Assembly (NCBI GenBank): GCA_032123435.1
Contig: JAQBFJ010000245.1
Location: 1 to 7,962 of the forward strand
Length of the DNA: 7,962 nucleotides
Source of the DNA: JAQBFJ01 sp032123435
Lineage (GTDB): Bacteria; Verrucomicrobiota; Kiritimatiellia; UBA8416; JAQBFJ01
Reading direction: 5' to 3'
Shown here: positions 1 to 6,239 of the stretch, piece by piece
Layout of the letters: every line of letters begins with the position of its first letter
Position numbering within the stretch: position 1 is the first letter of the stretch
Position numbers and translations under genes: made by a program
Notes under the pieces: generated by a model
What the model saw: only the letters and a program-made list of their open reading frames with translations
Database searches by the model: none
What the model was told of the DNA's origin: nothing

Positions 1-19
1 GCAGGCAGAGCAATACAAA

Positions 20-165
20 GAAGAGAGTTGATTTAATTTGGAAACGAGTGTTTCACAATTAAATCAACAACCTGCATTTGGAAGGTCTCGGAGTTTTCCT
101 CCATGACAACAACGTTGCATCAAATCTAGGATTGCGAAGCAATGCTGGATTTGATGCAACCTCCG
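20..165 (+). repeat. Structured hairpin repeat, left copy
   Basis: This ~145-base non-coding element recurs in the same orientation at 7818-7962, about 90% identical by eye. It holds two long hairpins. Hairpin 1 (27-68) has a perfect 12-bp outer stem, GTTGATTTAATT (27-38) with AATTAAATCAAC (57-68), then a 2x2 internal loop, a 5-bp inner stem GAAAC/GTTTC and a GAGT loop. Hairpin 2 (114-160) has a perfect 13-bp outer stem, GTTGCATCAAATC (114-126) with GATTTGATGCAAC (148-160), three more pairs (one a wobble), a G-G mismatch, a 5-bp ATTGC/GCAAT stem and a GAA loop. A 4-bp GGAG/CTCC stem (90-102) lies between them. CAACAAC followed closely by TGCAT occurs twice (65-77, 107-120). No coding frame fits. 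It looks like a non-autonomous palindromic element (REP-, MITE- or IS200/IS605-derived type); the class is inferred. Confidence 0.85.
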
Positions 166-171
166 GTTTTT

Positions 172-229
172 GCTTGCCCTGCGTAGCTCGGAGAAGGATA
201 TTCTCCGTGCCTCCGTGACCTCTGTGGTA
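172..229 (+). repeat. Outer inverted arm / interspersed repeat, left
   Basis: GCTTGCCCTGCGTAGCTCGG (172-191) is followed by a CTCCGTG-CCTCCGTG-CCTCTGTGG-like unit. Read on the other strand it matches, imperfectly and in the same order, the stretch at 7754-7803 just before the right hairpin element (CACGGAGA, then AGCTACG.AGGGCA.GC). It therefore looks like the 3' arm of a larger nested palindrome around the hairpin element. Similar units are known as independent interspersed repeats in some environmental bacterial genomes, so chance juxtaposition of separate repeats remains possible. Confidence 0.5.
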
Positions 230-250
230 AAATGGCTGTTATCCTGCCAG

Positions 251-275
251 CCCTGAGCTTGTCGAATGGCCTGCC
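251..275 (+). repeat. CCCTGAGCTTGTCGAA-type interspersed repeat remnant
   Basis: CCCTGAGCTTGTCGAATGGC followed by CTGCC matches a short extragenic motif (TTCGACAAGCTCAGGG on the other strand) that I recall from intergenic DNA of many environmental bacterial genomes. It lies just downstream of the minus-strand GT117 gene. Only one copy is visible here, so its repeat status rests on recollection. The rest of 230-330 shows no gene, and no stem followed by a U-tract that would serve as a terminator for the minus-strand operon. Confidence 0.4.
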
Positions 276-330
276 CGCATTGCTGTCGCCGCAGGCTGGG
301 TCTGAAAATGGAAAATCTGCTCTAACCGGT

Positions 331-3300
331 TCAGAACATCGGCAATTTACGTGTCGGCGCGTCTGGTATTCCGATGAGATTTCTGGTTCGTGATATAGCG
401 GCATTGCGGATAGAATTGAATCTTGGATCCTGTTCTATGAGCGCGATTGCTTCATTTCCTCCTATCCGTATAGCGTTTTCCAGTGCTCGTGTTGCCTGAT
501 CCTGACCCTGAGACTGCAGTTGAAGCGCGGACATATCAAGCCATGCTCTCCAGTCAGTAGGTTTGCGTTCGAGGTAAATCTGCATGATGGACATCATTTT
601 GGCAGGGCTACTGGCCTGGGCGTACATCTGGTATATTTCCAGCAGTGCTTCGGGTGCGATGTTTGACGGCATGGTTTCCACGCAAAGCGTGAGTGCCTTA
701 TCCATTTCGGGTATGCATCCGGCGCCAAGCAGCATTTGCGCGGAGCGGAACAGGTATACAGCCGGAATGCCCGGTGTGGCTATCAGGCTATTCATTATTT
801 CTATGAATCTGGCCCGGTTCCGCACTTTCATGTAACAATCCGCCAGTTCAAGGGCTGAATTTATATCCATGGGCGCGTTTCTGCCTTTGGCTTCCAGCTC
901 AATGATGCGGTTGACTATAGTTTCTGAATTGCGGATATGCCCTAGAAGTTGGGGCACTTTTTCATTGCCTGGATCCTGCCTGCCGAATTCCTCCAGAATT
1001 TCAGCTGCGTAGTGCCAGCGTTGACTTGGTATGCATATTTCCTGAACGAGCCTGAAAGTTGCTTCCGGGCTTAACGGATAAAGCATTCTTGCCTGCTGAA
1101 AAGCTCTTTCGGCTTCATTGGCCATATTCCTGCTTGTATACAGGCCGGCTATTGCGCTGCGAAGTTTTGAGAATGATTTCCGCGCGACGATATCGCGAAT
1201 AAACTTGCGGTTGCCCAGAAGTTTTCTGATATACCAATCCCAGAAATCCATGTCGTTTTTCACGTATTCGCTGGTTAGCGAAGTAATGTTCTTATTGATT
1301 TTCATGATCAGGCCATGTGGTGTCATATATGGATACATCCATGGTATGACGTAACTTTCTTCCACATAGAAAGCGTGTCGGTAGTTGTTGTGTTCGAATA
1401 TCATTTGCGCAAGGATGCCGTTAATTTCCATTACGCCGAGTGCCCCGCTGACTTGTACGCGGCCGTTTTCTATTTTGAGTTCGGCATTTCTTGGTCGTTT
1501 ACCCGCCTGTACTTCTTCGACGTAGCGCTGAAACGCCTTGGCGCTGTCTGTCGGGTCGGGGATCCAGATTTTATCGCCATACAGGTCGCGCATGACGCTC
1601 ATATATGTTCCATCCGCCAGCGCGTTTTGAGTTATAAGATATACGTCTTCTCGTACTCTTGCTGAATATATCATGTATGTCGGGACGAATCGGCCCGGAT
1701 CGGTGCCGCCATAGAATATCGCGTCCAATCCCATTTCGGGTGGGAATGCCGGGTTAGGCAGGGGTTCTTCGTCAGCTTCAAGTTCTTCGCTTACAGCATC
1801 GGCGCCGCGAAGCTGGTAGTTGCCGAATTGCCAGCCGAAATCATGCCCATTTTGTTCTGCGCCGCCATATATTCTTATAAGTTCCTTGTTGTAGGCGTTT
1901 TCGTGGATGGGCACAAGGAAAAGCAGAAAGGCTGCCGGCAAGGCAACTGATAATACGTATTTTCTTGTTAATGGAAGATTACGCAGGAGTGCGTCAAGAG
2001 ACGCGAGGCCCAGTATTAATCCATAGCCGATCCAGAACGCGAAGAGAGCGTGTGATGATATAAATTTTACTTTCTGTATAAAGTTGTCCTGTATATCGCC
2101 TTTCGGATTGGCAAGCACGATGAGCAGAACGCTCATGACAAGGAATCCGGCCATTGTTGCTAATGCCCACTGCTGAAAATTATTGTCGAATCCCATGATC
2201 AAATCACGCTGTTTTTCTTTTCGTGCTTTACCTGTAAGCATGTAAAAGATTTCCATGAGCTGATTAATAACAATCGTTGTTATGCCGACCATCATCAGTA
2301 TGATTACGAAACCAAACAGTGTTTTATAAGTTGACGTAAGAGCTGTTGTGCCGGGCGCAATAAATTTTTCAATCAGCGCGAAGAAGATCGCGGCAATAGA
2401 AAGGACTATTGCGACGTAAAGCGCGTTGATACGGCGTTTCTGCACTTTGATTTGCCAAAGCGTGAACGGCAGGAAGCCGAGCGGAGCAGCAAGCAGGGTG
2501 AACTGAAAACGCAGATCGGCAAAATATGATCCTATCTGTTCAACGAACCGGAGCGAAAACATGTGTGACGTTTGTATTTTCTCATATTGGCCGCGCGTGA
2601 TTGCGTGTTTGAATCCTTCCCATGTCCTTGGATAGCCCCAGTTCATTGGCGGGTTTCTAAGATCCGAGACAATAGGCATATATACATAAAAAGCCACACC
2701 CAGTTCAGCCATCAGTATTGTAGTGGCTACTGTTCTGCCGTTAGGCAGTAAAAAGTATGCCATGACAAGAATCAGAATGTTGGTGAACGCGTAGATAAAA
2801 CCTGATGCGTGCAAGGGGTGGCTGATAGCGCCATGCAGAACATCTCCTCTTGCGGTAAGCAGGATGACCAGCGGCACACCTGCTATTACAAAATCGCGCA
2901 AGAGTTTTATATCTTTCAACGCGACAATGATTACGAGAGGAAGCGCGGCCAGCAGGAGTACCTGATAGTTTGTCAAGCCCAGTCCGAAAATAAAAGCTGT
3001 AATGTATAATGTTTCGTTTTGGGGTCTGCACATCCATTTATATGAGAGCAGGAATATGAGCGCCAGGAAGAATGCGTTGAGACTATAGACTTCGACAATG
3101 ACGGATTGTGACCACATTACGGGTGAGAACGCAAACAGGAGGCTGCATACGACTCCGCCGATCCAGCAGATAGGCGCGTCCAGTGTGTGAGAGGCCCTTT
3201 CAAGAATGTTGCGTGATTGCTTCAGCATGTCCGAGCCCGACCTGCAGATAAGCATGGCCGTTATACCGGAGGCCAGTGAACCGCATACGACCGAAAACAG

Positions 3301-3597
3301 TCCAATGCTCCATGCCGGGTTGGGTTGTCCGCGGAATGTTACAAAGGAGAATATTCTTGCGAACAGCCAGGAACATATTGACCAGAGAGGATAACCCGGT
3401 GGATGTGGCACACCCAGCCAGTCGCCGGCCACGGCCAGTTCGCCTGAATCTTCAAGAGTGACCGTTGGCGCGAGGGTATAAAAATAAACAATGAACGACA
3501 GGACGCAGGCGGTCCAGAACGCGCTCCAGTCGAGGCGCCGGAAAAAGGGCCCATTTTCCATTTTGTTCTCAGTGATGTTTGTCAATTGTTCCTGCAT
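331..3597 (-). CDS. GT117/DUF2723 (TMEM260-like) protein O-mannosyltransferase with TPR-like C-terminus
   Basis: This is a 1,088-residue polytopic membrane protein. The N-terminus carries the DUF2723 signature: LAPTVTLEDSGEL (42-54) with acidic residues E49, D50 and E53 in the first extracytoplasmic loop after TM1 (about 25-44), then GVPHPPGYPLW (62-72). About 13-15 hydrophobic segments extend to residue ~563. A soluble region follows, with the conserved-looking GGTDPGRFVPTYMIYS (630-645) and ALADGTYMSVMRDLYGD (659-675). Residues ~800-1060 are helical and TPR-like. The family includes human TMEM260 (CAZy GT117), which transfers mannose from a lipid-phosphate donor to proteins in a GT-C fold; the length fits bacterial members. 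The polyprenyl-phosphate mannose synthase two genes upstream would supply the donor. Start is uncertain: the first ATG has no Shine-Dalgarno, whereas Met13 (ATG ending at 3561) is preceded by a weak GAGAA. Acceptor proteins are unknown. Confidence 0.85.
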   Translation of the reverse strand: MQEQLTNITENKMENGPFFRRLDWSAFWTACVLSFIVYFYTLAPTVTLEDSGELAVAGDWLGVPHPPGYPLWSICSWLFARIFSFVTFRGQPNPAWSIGLFSVVCGSLASGITAMLICRSGSDMLKQSRNILERASHTLDAPICWIGGVVCSLLFAFSPVMWSQSVIVEVYSLNAFFLALIFLLSYKWMCRPQNETLYITAFIFGLGLTNYQVLLLAALPLVIIVALKDIKLLRDFVIAGVPLVILLTARGDVLHGAISHPLHASGFIYAFTNILILVMAYFLLPNGRTVATTILMAELGVAFYVYMPIVSDLRNPPMNWGYPRTWEGFKHAITRGQYEKIQTSHMFSLRFVEQIGSYFADLRFQFTLLAAPLGFLPFTLWQIKVQKRRINALYVAIVLSIAAIFFALIEKFIAPGTTALTSTYKTLFGFVIILMMVGITTIVINQLMEIFYMLTGKARKEKQRDLIMGFDNNFQQWALATMAGFLVMSVLLIVLANPKGDIQDNFIQKVKFISSHALFAFWIGYGLILGLASLDALLRNLPLTRKYVLSVALPAAFLLFLVPIHENAYNKELIRIYGGAEQNGHDFGWQFGNYQLRGADAVSEELEADEEPLPNPAFPPEMGLDAIFYGGTDPGRFVPTYMIYSARVREDVYLITQNALADGTYMSVMRDLYGDKIWIPDPTDSAKAFQRYVEEVQAGKRPRNAELKIENGRVQVSGALGVMEINGILAQMIFEHNNYRHAFYVEESYVIPWMYPYMTPHGLIMKINKNITSLTSEYVKNDMDFWDWYIRKLLGNRKFIRDIVARKSFSKLRSAIAGLYTSRNMANEAERAFQQARMLYPLSPEATFRLVQEICIPSQRWHYAAEILEEFGRQDPGNEKVPQLLGHIRNSETIVNRIIELEAKGRNAPMDINSALELADCYMKVRNRARFIEIMNSLIATPGIPAVYLFRSAQMLLGAGCIPEMDKALTLCVETMPSNIAPEALLEIYQMYAQASSPAKMMSIMQIYLERKPTDWRAWLDMSALQLQSQGQDQATRALENAIRIGGNEAIALIEQDPRFNSIRNAAISRTRNLIGIPDAPTRKLPMF

Positions 3598-3623
3598 TTC
3601 ATCAGATTACGACTGAACAAATT

Positions 3624-3652
3624 ATGTTACTATGGAAATTGAGATACGGCAA
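3624..3652 (-). promoter_or_regulatory. Weak candidate promoter before the GT117 gene
   Basis: On the minus strand TTGCCG (3652-3647) and TAACAT (3629-3624) are separated by 17 bases, each matching four of six sigma-70 consensus bases. It lies in the 67-base gap between the UbiA stop and the first GT117 start. The match is weak and the gene may simply be read through from upstream. Confidence 0.2.
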
Positions 3653-3664
3653 GCCTGGTAATCA

Positions 3665-4603
3665 TTACATGGGAAAGTCTTTCTTGAGCGCAAATATTAT
3701 GAGGATAAATGTTCCGTACAAGGCGATATTGATCAGAATAGGCATGTCGGTAAGGAGTGTCTTTTCCGGCTGTTCGCCTTTACTGTGACGGTATACCAGA
3801 TCAAGATATCTGAATATGCCGAACAGAACGAAAGGGATTGTAAATCCGAGGTTGGCGGTGCCGAACTTGCTTATGGTGTCAGGAGATAGTGTATATATTG
3901 CGTATGAAACTATTGTGGCAGAGCTTACGATGGCAATCAGTTGGTCGAGCAGGTGCTCGTCATAATTGTCGAGAGCGGGACGCTGTTTGGCATTACCGCC
4001 GTTGTCGTCGACCTGCATTTTTTCACGGCGTCGTTTGCACAAGGCCAGAAACATTGCGAGCAGGAATGTGCACAGCAGCAGCCATGGCGAGATATTGACA
4101 GCCAGTATTATCGCGCCCGCGATGGCGCGCAGTACGAACCCGATGGAGATGGAGAGTATATCAATCAGAGCAATCTTTTTCAGGCCAATGTTGTAAAGGA
4201 TCTGGATGCCCAGATAGCTTCCGACAACACAGGCAAAAGGGGGTGAAAGCAGATACGATCCGATACAGGCTGTGGCGAGCAGGGCCAGCGCTGTCCACAA
4301 TGCCGTTGATATTGGCAGAGCGCCCGAAGCGATTGGTCTGTTTTTCTTTACCGGATGGGATCTATCCGCCTGGGCGTCTTTAATGTCATTTATAATATAA
4401 ATTCCGCTTGAAGCAATACAGAAAAGAAGCATGCCGGAGAAAGCGATCATGAACTCTCTTATGCCGAGCGATGATTTGCGTGACACATCGCCCATTGCGA
4501 AAAAGAATGCGGCCAGGACGACGATGTTTTTTGTCCAGTGACTTGGTCTCATCGCGCGGACAAGGTGTCTTATAATGGTTCCCTGTGAGGTATTTCTGGT
4601 CAT
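3665..4603 (-). CDS. UbiA-family transferase, decaprenyl-phosphate phosphoribosyltransferase-like
   Basis: This 312-residue integral membrane protein has about eight or nine hydrophobic segments. It has the UbiA first aspartate motif, NDIKDAQAD (72-80), followed by HPVKKNRPIASG (83-94). RPSHWTKN (19-26), IALIDILSISIGFVLRAIAGA (144-164; second motif region with D148), LALCKRRRE (186-194), FRYLDLVYR (264-272) and EKTLLTDMPIL (280-290) resemble the branch that includes mycobacterial Rv3806c, which joins PRPP to decaprenyl phosphate to give a phosphoribosyl lipid. Menaquinone, ubiquinone and heme UbiA enzymes usually lack the RPxxWxKN and KRRxE features. Its ATG overlaps the stop of the upstream mannose synthase gene (ATGA) and has no Shine-Dalgarno of its own, so translation is probably coupled. 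No DprE1/DprE2-like epimerase or lipid-phosphate phosphatase is in the window, so the final product is not shown. Family is secure; substrate is inferred. Confidence 0.8.
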   Translation of the reverse strand: MTRNTSQGTIIRHLVRAMRPSHWTKNIVVLAAFFFAMGDVSRKSSLGIREFMIAFSGMLLFCIASSGIYIINDIKDAQADRSHPVKKNRPIASGALPISTALWTALALLATACIGSYLLSPPFACVVGSYLGIQILYNIGLKKIALIDILSISIGFVLRAIAGAIILAVNISPWLLLCTFLLAMFLALCKRRREKMQVDDNGGNAKQRPALDNYDEHLLDQLIAIVSSATIVSYAIYTLSPDTISKFGTANLGFTIPFVLFGIFRYLDLVYRHSKGEQPEKTLLTDMPILINIALYGTFILIIFALKKDFPM

Positions 4604-5367
4604 TGTTGTTTTGAATTTGCGTTTTGAGCATTTCTTGATGCGGCGGATTTAAGCGGTTTGCGGCGGAATCCATGACGAAATGCGAGCTTCCATACGAGCC
4701 ACAACGCTTCTCTGGTTATATCAGCGCTCATCTTGGAATAACCAGCGTGTCTATCCTCGAAAGTGATCGGTGTTTCTACAATAGTAAAACCTTTCATCCA
4801 TGCCGTATGAGTCATTTCAACCTGAAATGAGTAACCGTTGGAAATGATCTTATCCAGATTTATAGAGGCTAGTACGCGGCGTCGATAACATTTAAATCCG
4901 CCTGTAGGATCAGTAATCGGCATTCCGGTGATAATCTTTACATATGTTGCCGCTCCCTTGCTGAGCAAGAGTCGGCTGAGCGGCCAGTTTGTTATTCGTA
5001 TGCCGTTGACATAACGTGAACCCAGTACCAGATCGGCATTTTCAGCAGCCTTGATGAAGTTGGGGATTTCTTTCGGGTCATGCGAGAAATCAGCATCCAT
5101 TTCGAAAATAAATTCATAATTACGTTCGAGCGCCCATTTGAAACCGGAGATGTAAGCTCTGCCGAGCCCTGATTTACCCTCCTTATGGAGAACGTGGAGC
5201 CTGTTGCTGGAGGAAGCCATTTCGTCAAGAATGTGGCCGGTTCCGTCCGGTGAATTATCGTCTACAAAGAGAATATGCGTGTCAGGCGTTATGTCCAGAA
5301 CCGCCTTGGCGATTGACTGAACATTTTCCTTTTCATCATATGTTGGAATAATAATGAGCTTGTCCAT
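4600..5367 (-). CDS. Polyprenol monophosphomannose synthase (GT2, Dpm1/Ppm1-like)
   Basis: This 255-residue GT2 enzyme is expected to make polyprenyl-phosphate-mannose from GDP-mannose and polyprenyl phosphate at the inner face of the membrane. Motifs in order: IIIPTYDEKENV (5-16), VDDNSPDGT (35-43), KEGKSGLGRAY (62-72), FEMDADFSHDP (88-98) with the metal-binding DAD at 91-93, LGSRYVNG (115-122), TDPTGGFKCYRR (152-163), NGYSFQVEM (177-185) and FEDRHAGYSKMS (203-214). All are typical of bacterial and archaeal Dpm1 relatives. There is no C-terminal GtrA or membrane domain, so it is the short, peripheral form; the tail (232-255) is basic and polar. The start is chosen because MDKLIIIPTYDE is where the family begins; the ATG has no clear Shine-Dalgarno. 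It is first in the minus-strand set and overlaps the UbiA gene by four bases. A related sugar donor such as glucose cannot be excluded. Confidence 0.88.
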   Translation of the reverse strand: MDKLIIIPTYDEKENVQSIAKAVLDITPDTHILFVDDNSPDGTGHILDEMASSSNRLHVLHKEGKSGLGRAYISGFKWALERNYEFIFEMDADFSHDPKEIPNFIKAAENADLVLGSRYVNGIRITNWPLSRLLLSKGAATYVKIITGMPITDPTGGFKCYRRRVLASINLDKIISNGYSFQVEMTHTAWMKGFTIVETPITFEDRHAGYSKMSADITREALWLVWKLAFRHGFRRKPLKSAASRNAQNANSKQQ

Positions 5368-5377
5368 AACCGGCTGA

Positions 5378-5406
5378 ATAGTATTTTAAGTTTATCCGGC
5401 AGGCAA
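5378..5406 (-). promoter_or_regulatory. Candidate promoter of the mannose synthase operon, near-leaderless
   Basis: On the minus strand TTGCCT (5406-5401) and TACTAT (5383-5378) are separated by 17 bases, each matching four of six consensus bases. Transcription would begin near 5371, only about three to five bases before the ATG at 5367. That would give a nearly leaderless mRNA and explain the missing Shine-Dalgarno. An overlapping TAAAAT is a better single hexamer but has no well-spaced partner. Confidence 0.3.
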
Positions 5407-5430
5407 GGGGATTTTTTGCATAGGGGATTT

Positions 5431-5467
5431 TAATATCCAATATCCAATCACCAATTCCGATATCCAG
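5431..5467. repeat. Short tandem repeat, ATCCAAT unit
   Basis: Two perfect heptamers ATCCAAT (5435-5448) are followed by degenerate pieces (CACCAATTCC, GATATCC). On the other strand this reads ATTGGATATTGGAT, a common form of short extragenic tandem repeat. It is probably a decayed remnant with no evident regulatory role. Confidence 0.5.
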
Positions 5468-5527
5468 GGAGCAAGGGTGGGGACATAAAGGCTCGAAATC
5501 ATTCTCCGGCAACGGCAGGAACGATCC

Positions 5528-5543
5528 CGATAGCGATAGCGAT
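5528..5543 (+). repeat. Short tandem repeat, CGATAG unit
   Basis: CGATAGCGATAGCGAT is 2.67 copies of a hexamer. The unit is not in a coding frame. Copy number of such tracts can vary between strains. Confidence 0.55.
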
Positions 5544-5593
5544 TTGGATAAGGAAAATCCTGTGCCGGCAGGTGGATACGGTTTAGATATATG

Positions 5594-5622
5594 TTGTTAT
5601 ATTCCTTTCCGCTTGTTAATAT
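5594..5622 (+). promoter_or_regulatory. Candidate promoter of the deformylase-citrate synthase pair
   Basis: TTGTTA (5594-5599) and TAATAT (5617-5622) are separated by 17 bases, each with four of six consensus matches. The surrounding DNA is AT-rich, unlike the GC-rich stretch before it. A start near 5629 would give a leader of about 33 bases to the ATG at 5662. This also argues against the TTG start at 5623, which would lie upstream of the transcription start. Confidence 0.35.
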
Positions 5623-5661
5623 TTGGTCGTTTTATTCTGGAAATACGTATTGAAAGAAAAA

Positions 5662-6201
5662 ATGGATTACAAGATCGTAACTTACGGCAATAAGATTCTG
5701 CGCAAGAAAGCGAAACCTGTGGCTGATATAAATGATGATATTCGGCAATTGGCGCAGAATATGTTGAGCACAATGTACCAAAAAGGCGGCATTGGGCTTG
5801 CGTCAGAGCAGATCGGGCGTCAGGAATGTGTTTGTGTAATAGATATATCCGGAGTGGAAACAGTAGCCGCATCAGATGACGAAAAGAAAAATAGCGTAGA
5901 TATGCCCCTTGTCTTGGTAAACCCGGAGATCATAGATACAGTCGGCAAAAAAACTGAGCAGGAAGGATGTTTGAGTTTTCCCGGCATTTTTGTTTCGATC
6001 GAAAGACCGGCTGGAATAACTGTTAGATTCAAGAATCTGGATAACGCGGATTTAACAATAGAAGCCGATGGTTTGCTTGCAAGGGCGATACAGCATGAAA
6101 TGGACCATTTGAAGGGAGTTCTATTGGTGGACAGAATGTCTGTTGTGCAGAAAGTGGCGTTAGCCGGGAGATTAAAGCGATTAAAAAAAGGTGAATTTTA
6201 A
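5662..6201 (+). CDS. def: Peptide deformylase
   Basis: This 179-residue metal hydrolase removes the formyl group from the N-terminal methionine of nascent proteins. All three family motifs are present: GIGLASEQ (43-50, motif 1), EGCLS (101-105, motif 2, with metal-binding Cys103) and QHEMDH (144-149, motif 3, with His145 and His149 as ligands and Glu146 as the catalytic acid/base). Motif 1 is slightly off the usual GxGxAAxQ, having Ser at the second Ala and Glu where Pro is common; the key Gln is kept. A polar loop (about 63-83) before MPLVLVNPE lengthens the protein, as in several deformylases. I chose the ATG at 5662 because the protein then begins MDYKIVTYG as in the family; a TTG 39 bases upstream is open but adds an atypical extension. 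The ribosome site is weak (GAAAGAAAA). Citrate synthase follows after 38 bases; no fmt gene is seen nearby. Confidence 0.93.
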   Translation: MDYKIVTYGNKILRKKAKPVADINDDIRQLAQNMLSTMYQKGGIGLASEQIGRQECVCVIDISGVETVAASDDEKKNSVDMPLVLVNPEIIDTVGKKTEQEGCLSFPGIFVSIERPAGITVRFKNLDNADLTIEADGLLARAIQHEMDHLKGVLLVDRMSVVQKVALAGRLKRLKKGEF

Positions 6202-6229
6202 CACGGCATCATGTAGCGGACGAAGAATT

Positions 6230-6234
6230 GGAGG
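6230..6234 (+). promoter_or_regulatory. Shine-Dalgarno site deciding the citrate synthase start
   Basis: GGAGG sits five bases before the ATG at 6240, an ideal spacing. The alternative in-frame TTG at 6228 begins just before this site and has none of its own, so the ATG is the start. It is the only strong ribosome-binding site in the window. Confidence 0.85.
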
Positions 6235-6239
6235 AAAGA

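Larger units (their letters stand above)
5368..5661. other. Divergent intergenic region
   Basis: These 294 bases separate the minus-strand glycosyltransferase set from the plus-strand deformylase gene. They hold a candidate promoter for each direction and two decayed short tandem repeats. The remainder (about 5468-5527 and 5544-5590) has only short GC-rich pieces such as CCGGCAACGGCAGGAA and GCCGGCAGG, resembling intergenic repeat debris. I see no RNA gene, riboswitch or small reading frame with coding character. Confidence 0.6.

Noticed and set aside
20..165. Hairpin element considered as an attachment site, CRISPR repeat or intrinsic terminator
   Set aside because: There is no integrase, no spaced array and no U-tract after either hairpin; palindromic dispersed repeat fits better.
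126..404. 92-codon open frame on the minus strand at the left end
   Set aside because: It runs through hairpin 2 and several repeat pieces and overlaps the 3' end of the GT117 gene; its translation has no family resemblance and repeat-derived composition.
1315..1665. 116-codon open frame on the plus strand inside the GT117 gene
   Set aside because: It lies antisense within a well-supported coding region, with no ribosome site or recognisable domain.
4992..5228. 78-codon open frame inside the mannose synthase gene
   Set aside because: Out-of-frame shadow of conserved GT2 motifs on the same strand.
331..5367. Idea that the gene block between direct repeats is a composite transposon
   Set aside because: No transposase or integrase is present, the flanking copies have no coding capacity, and the block includes housekeeping genes (deformylase, citrate synthase) that are unlikely cargo.
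5623..5661. TTG-initiated extension of peptide deformylase (13 extra residues)
   Set aside because: No ribosome site, overlaps the candidate -10 element and gives a hydrophobic N-terminus atypical of the family; the ATG at 5662 fits the family start.
6228..6239. TTG-initiated extension of citrate synthase (4 extra residues)
   Set aside because: It overlaps the ideal GGAGG site that serves the ATG at 6240.
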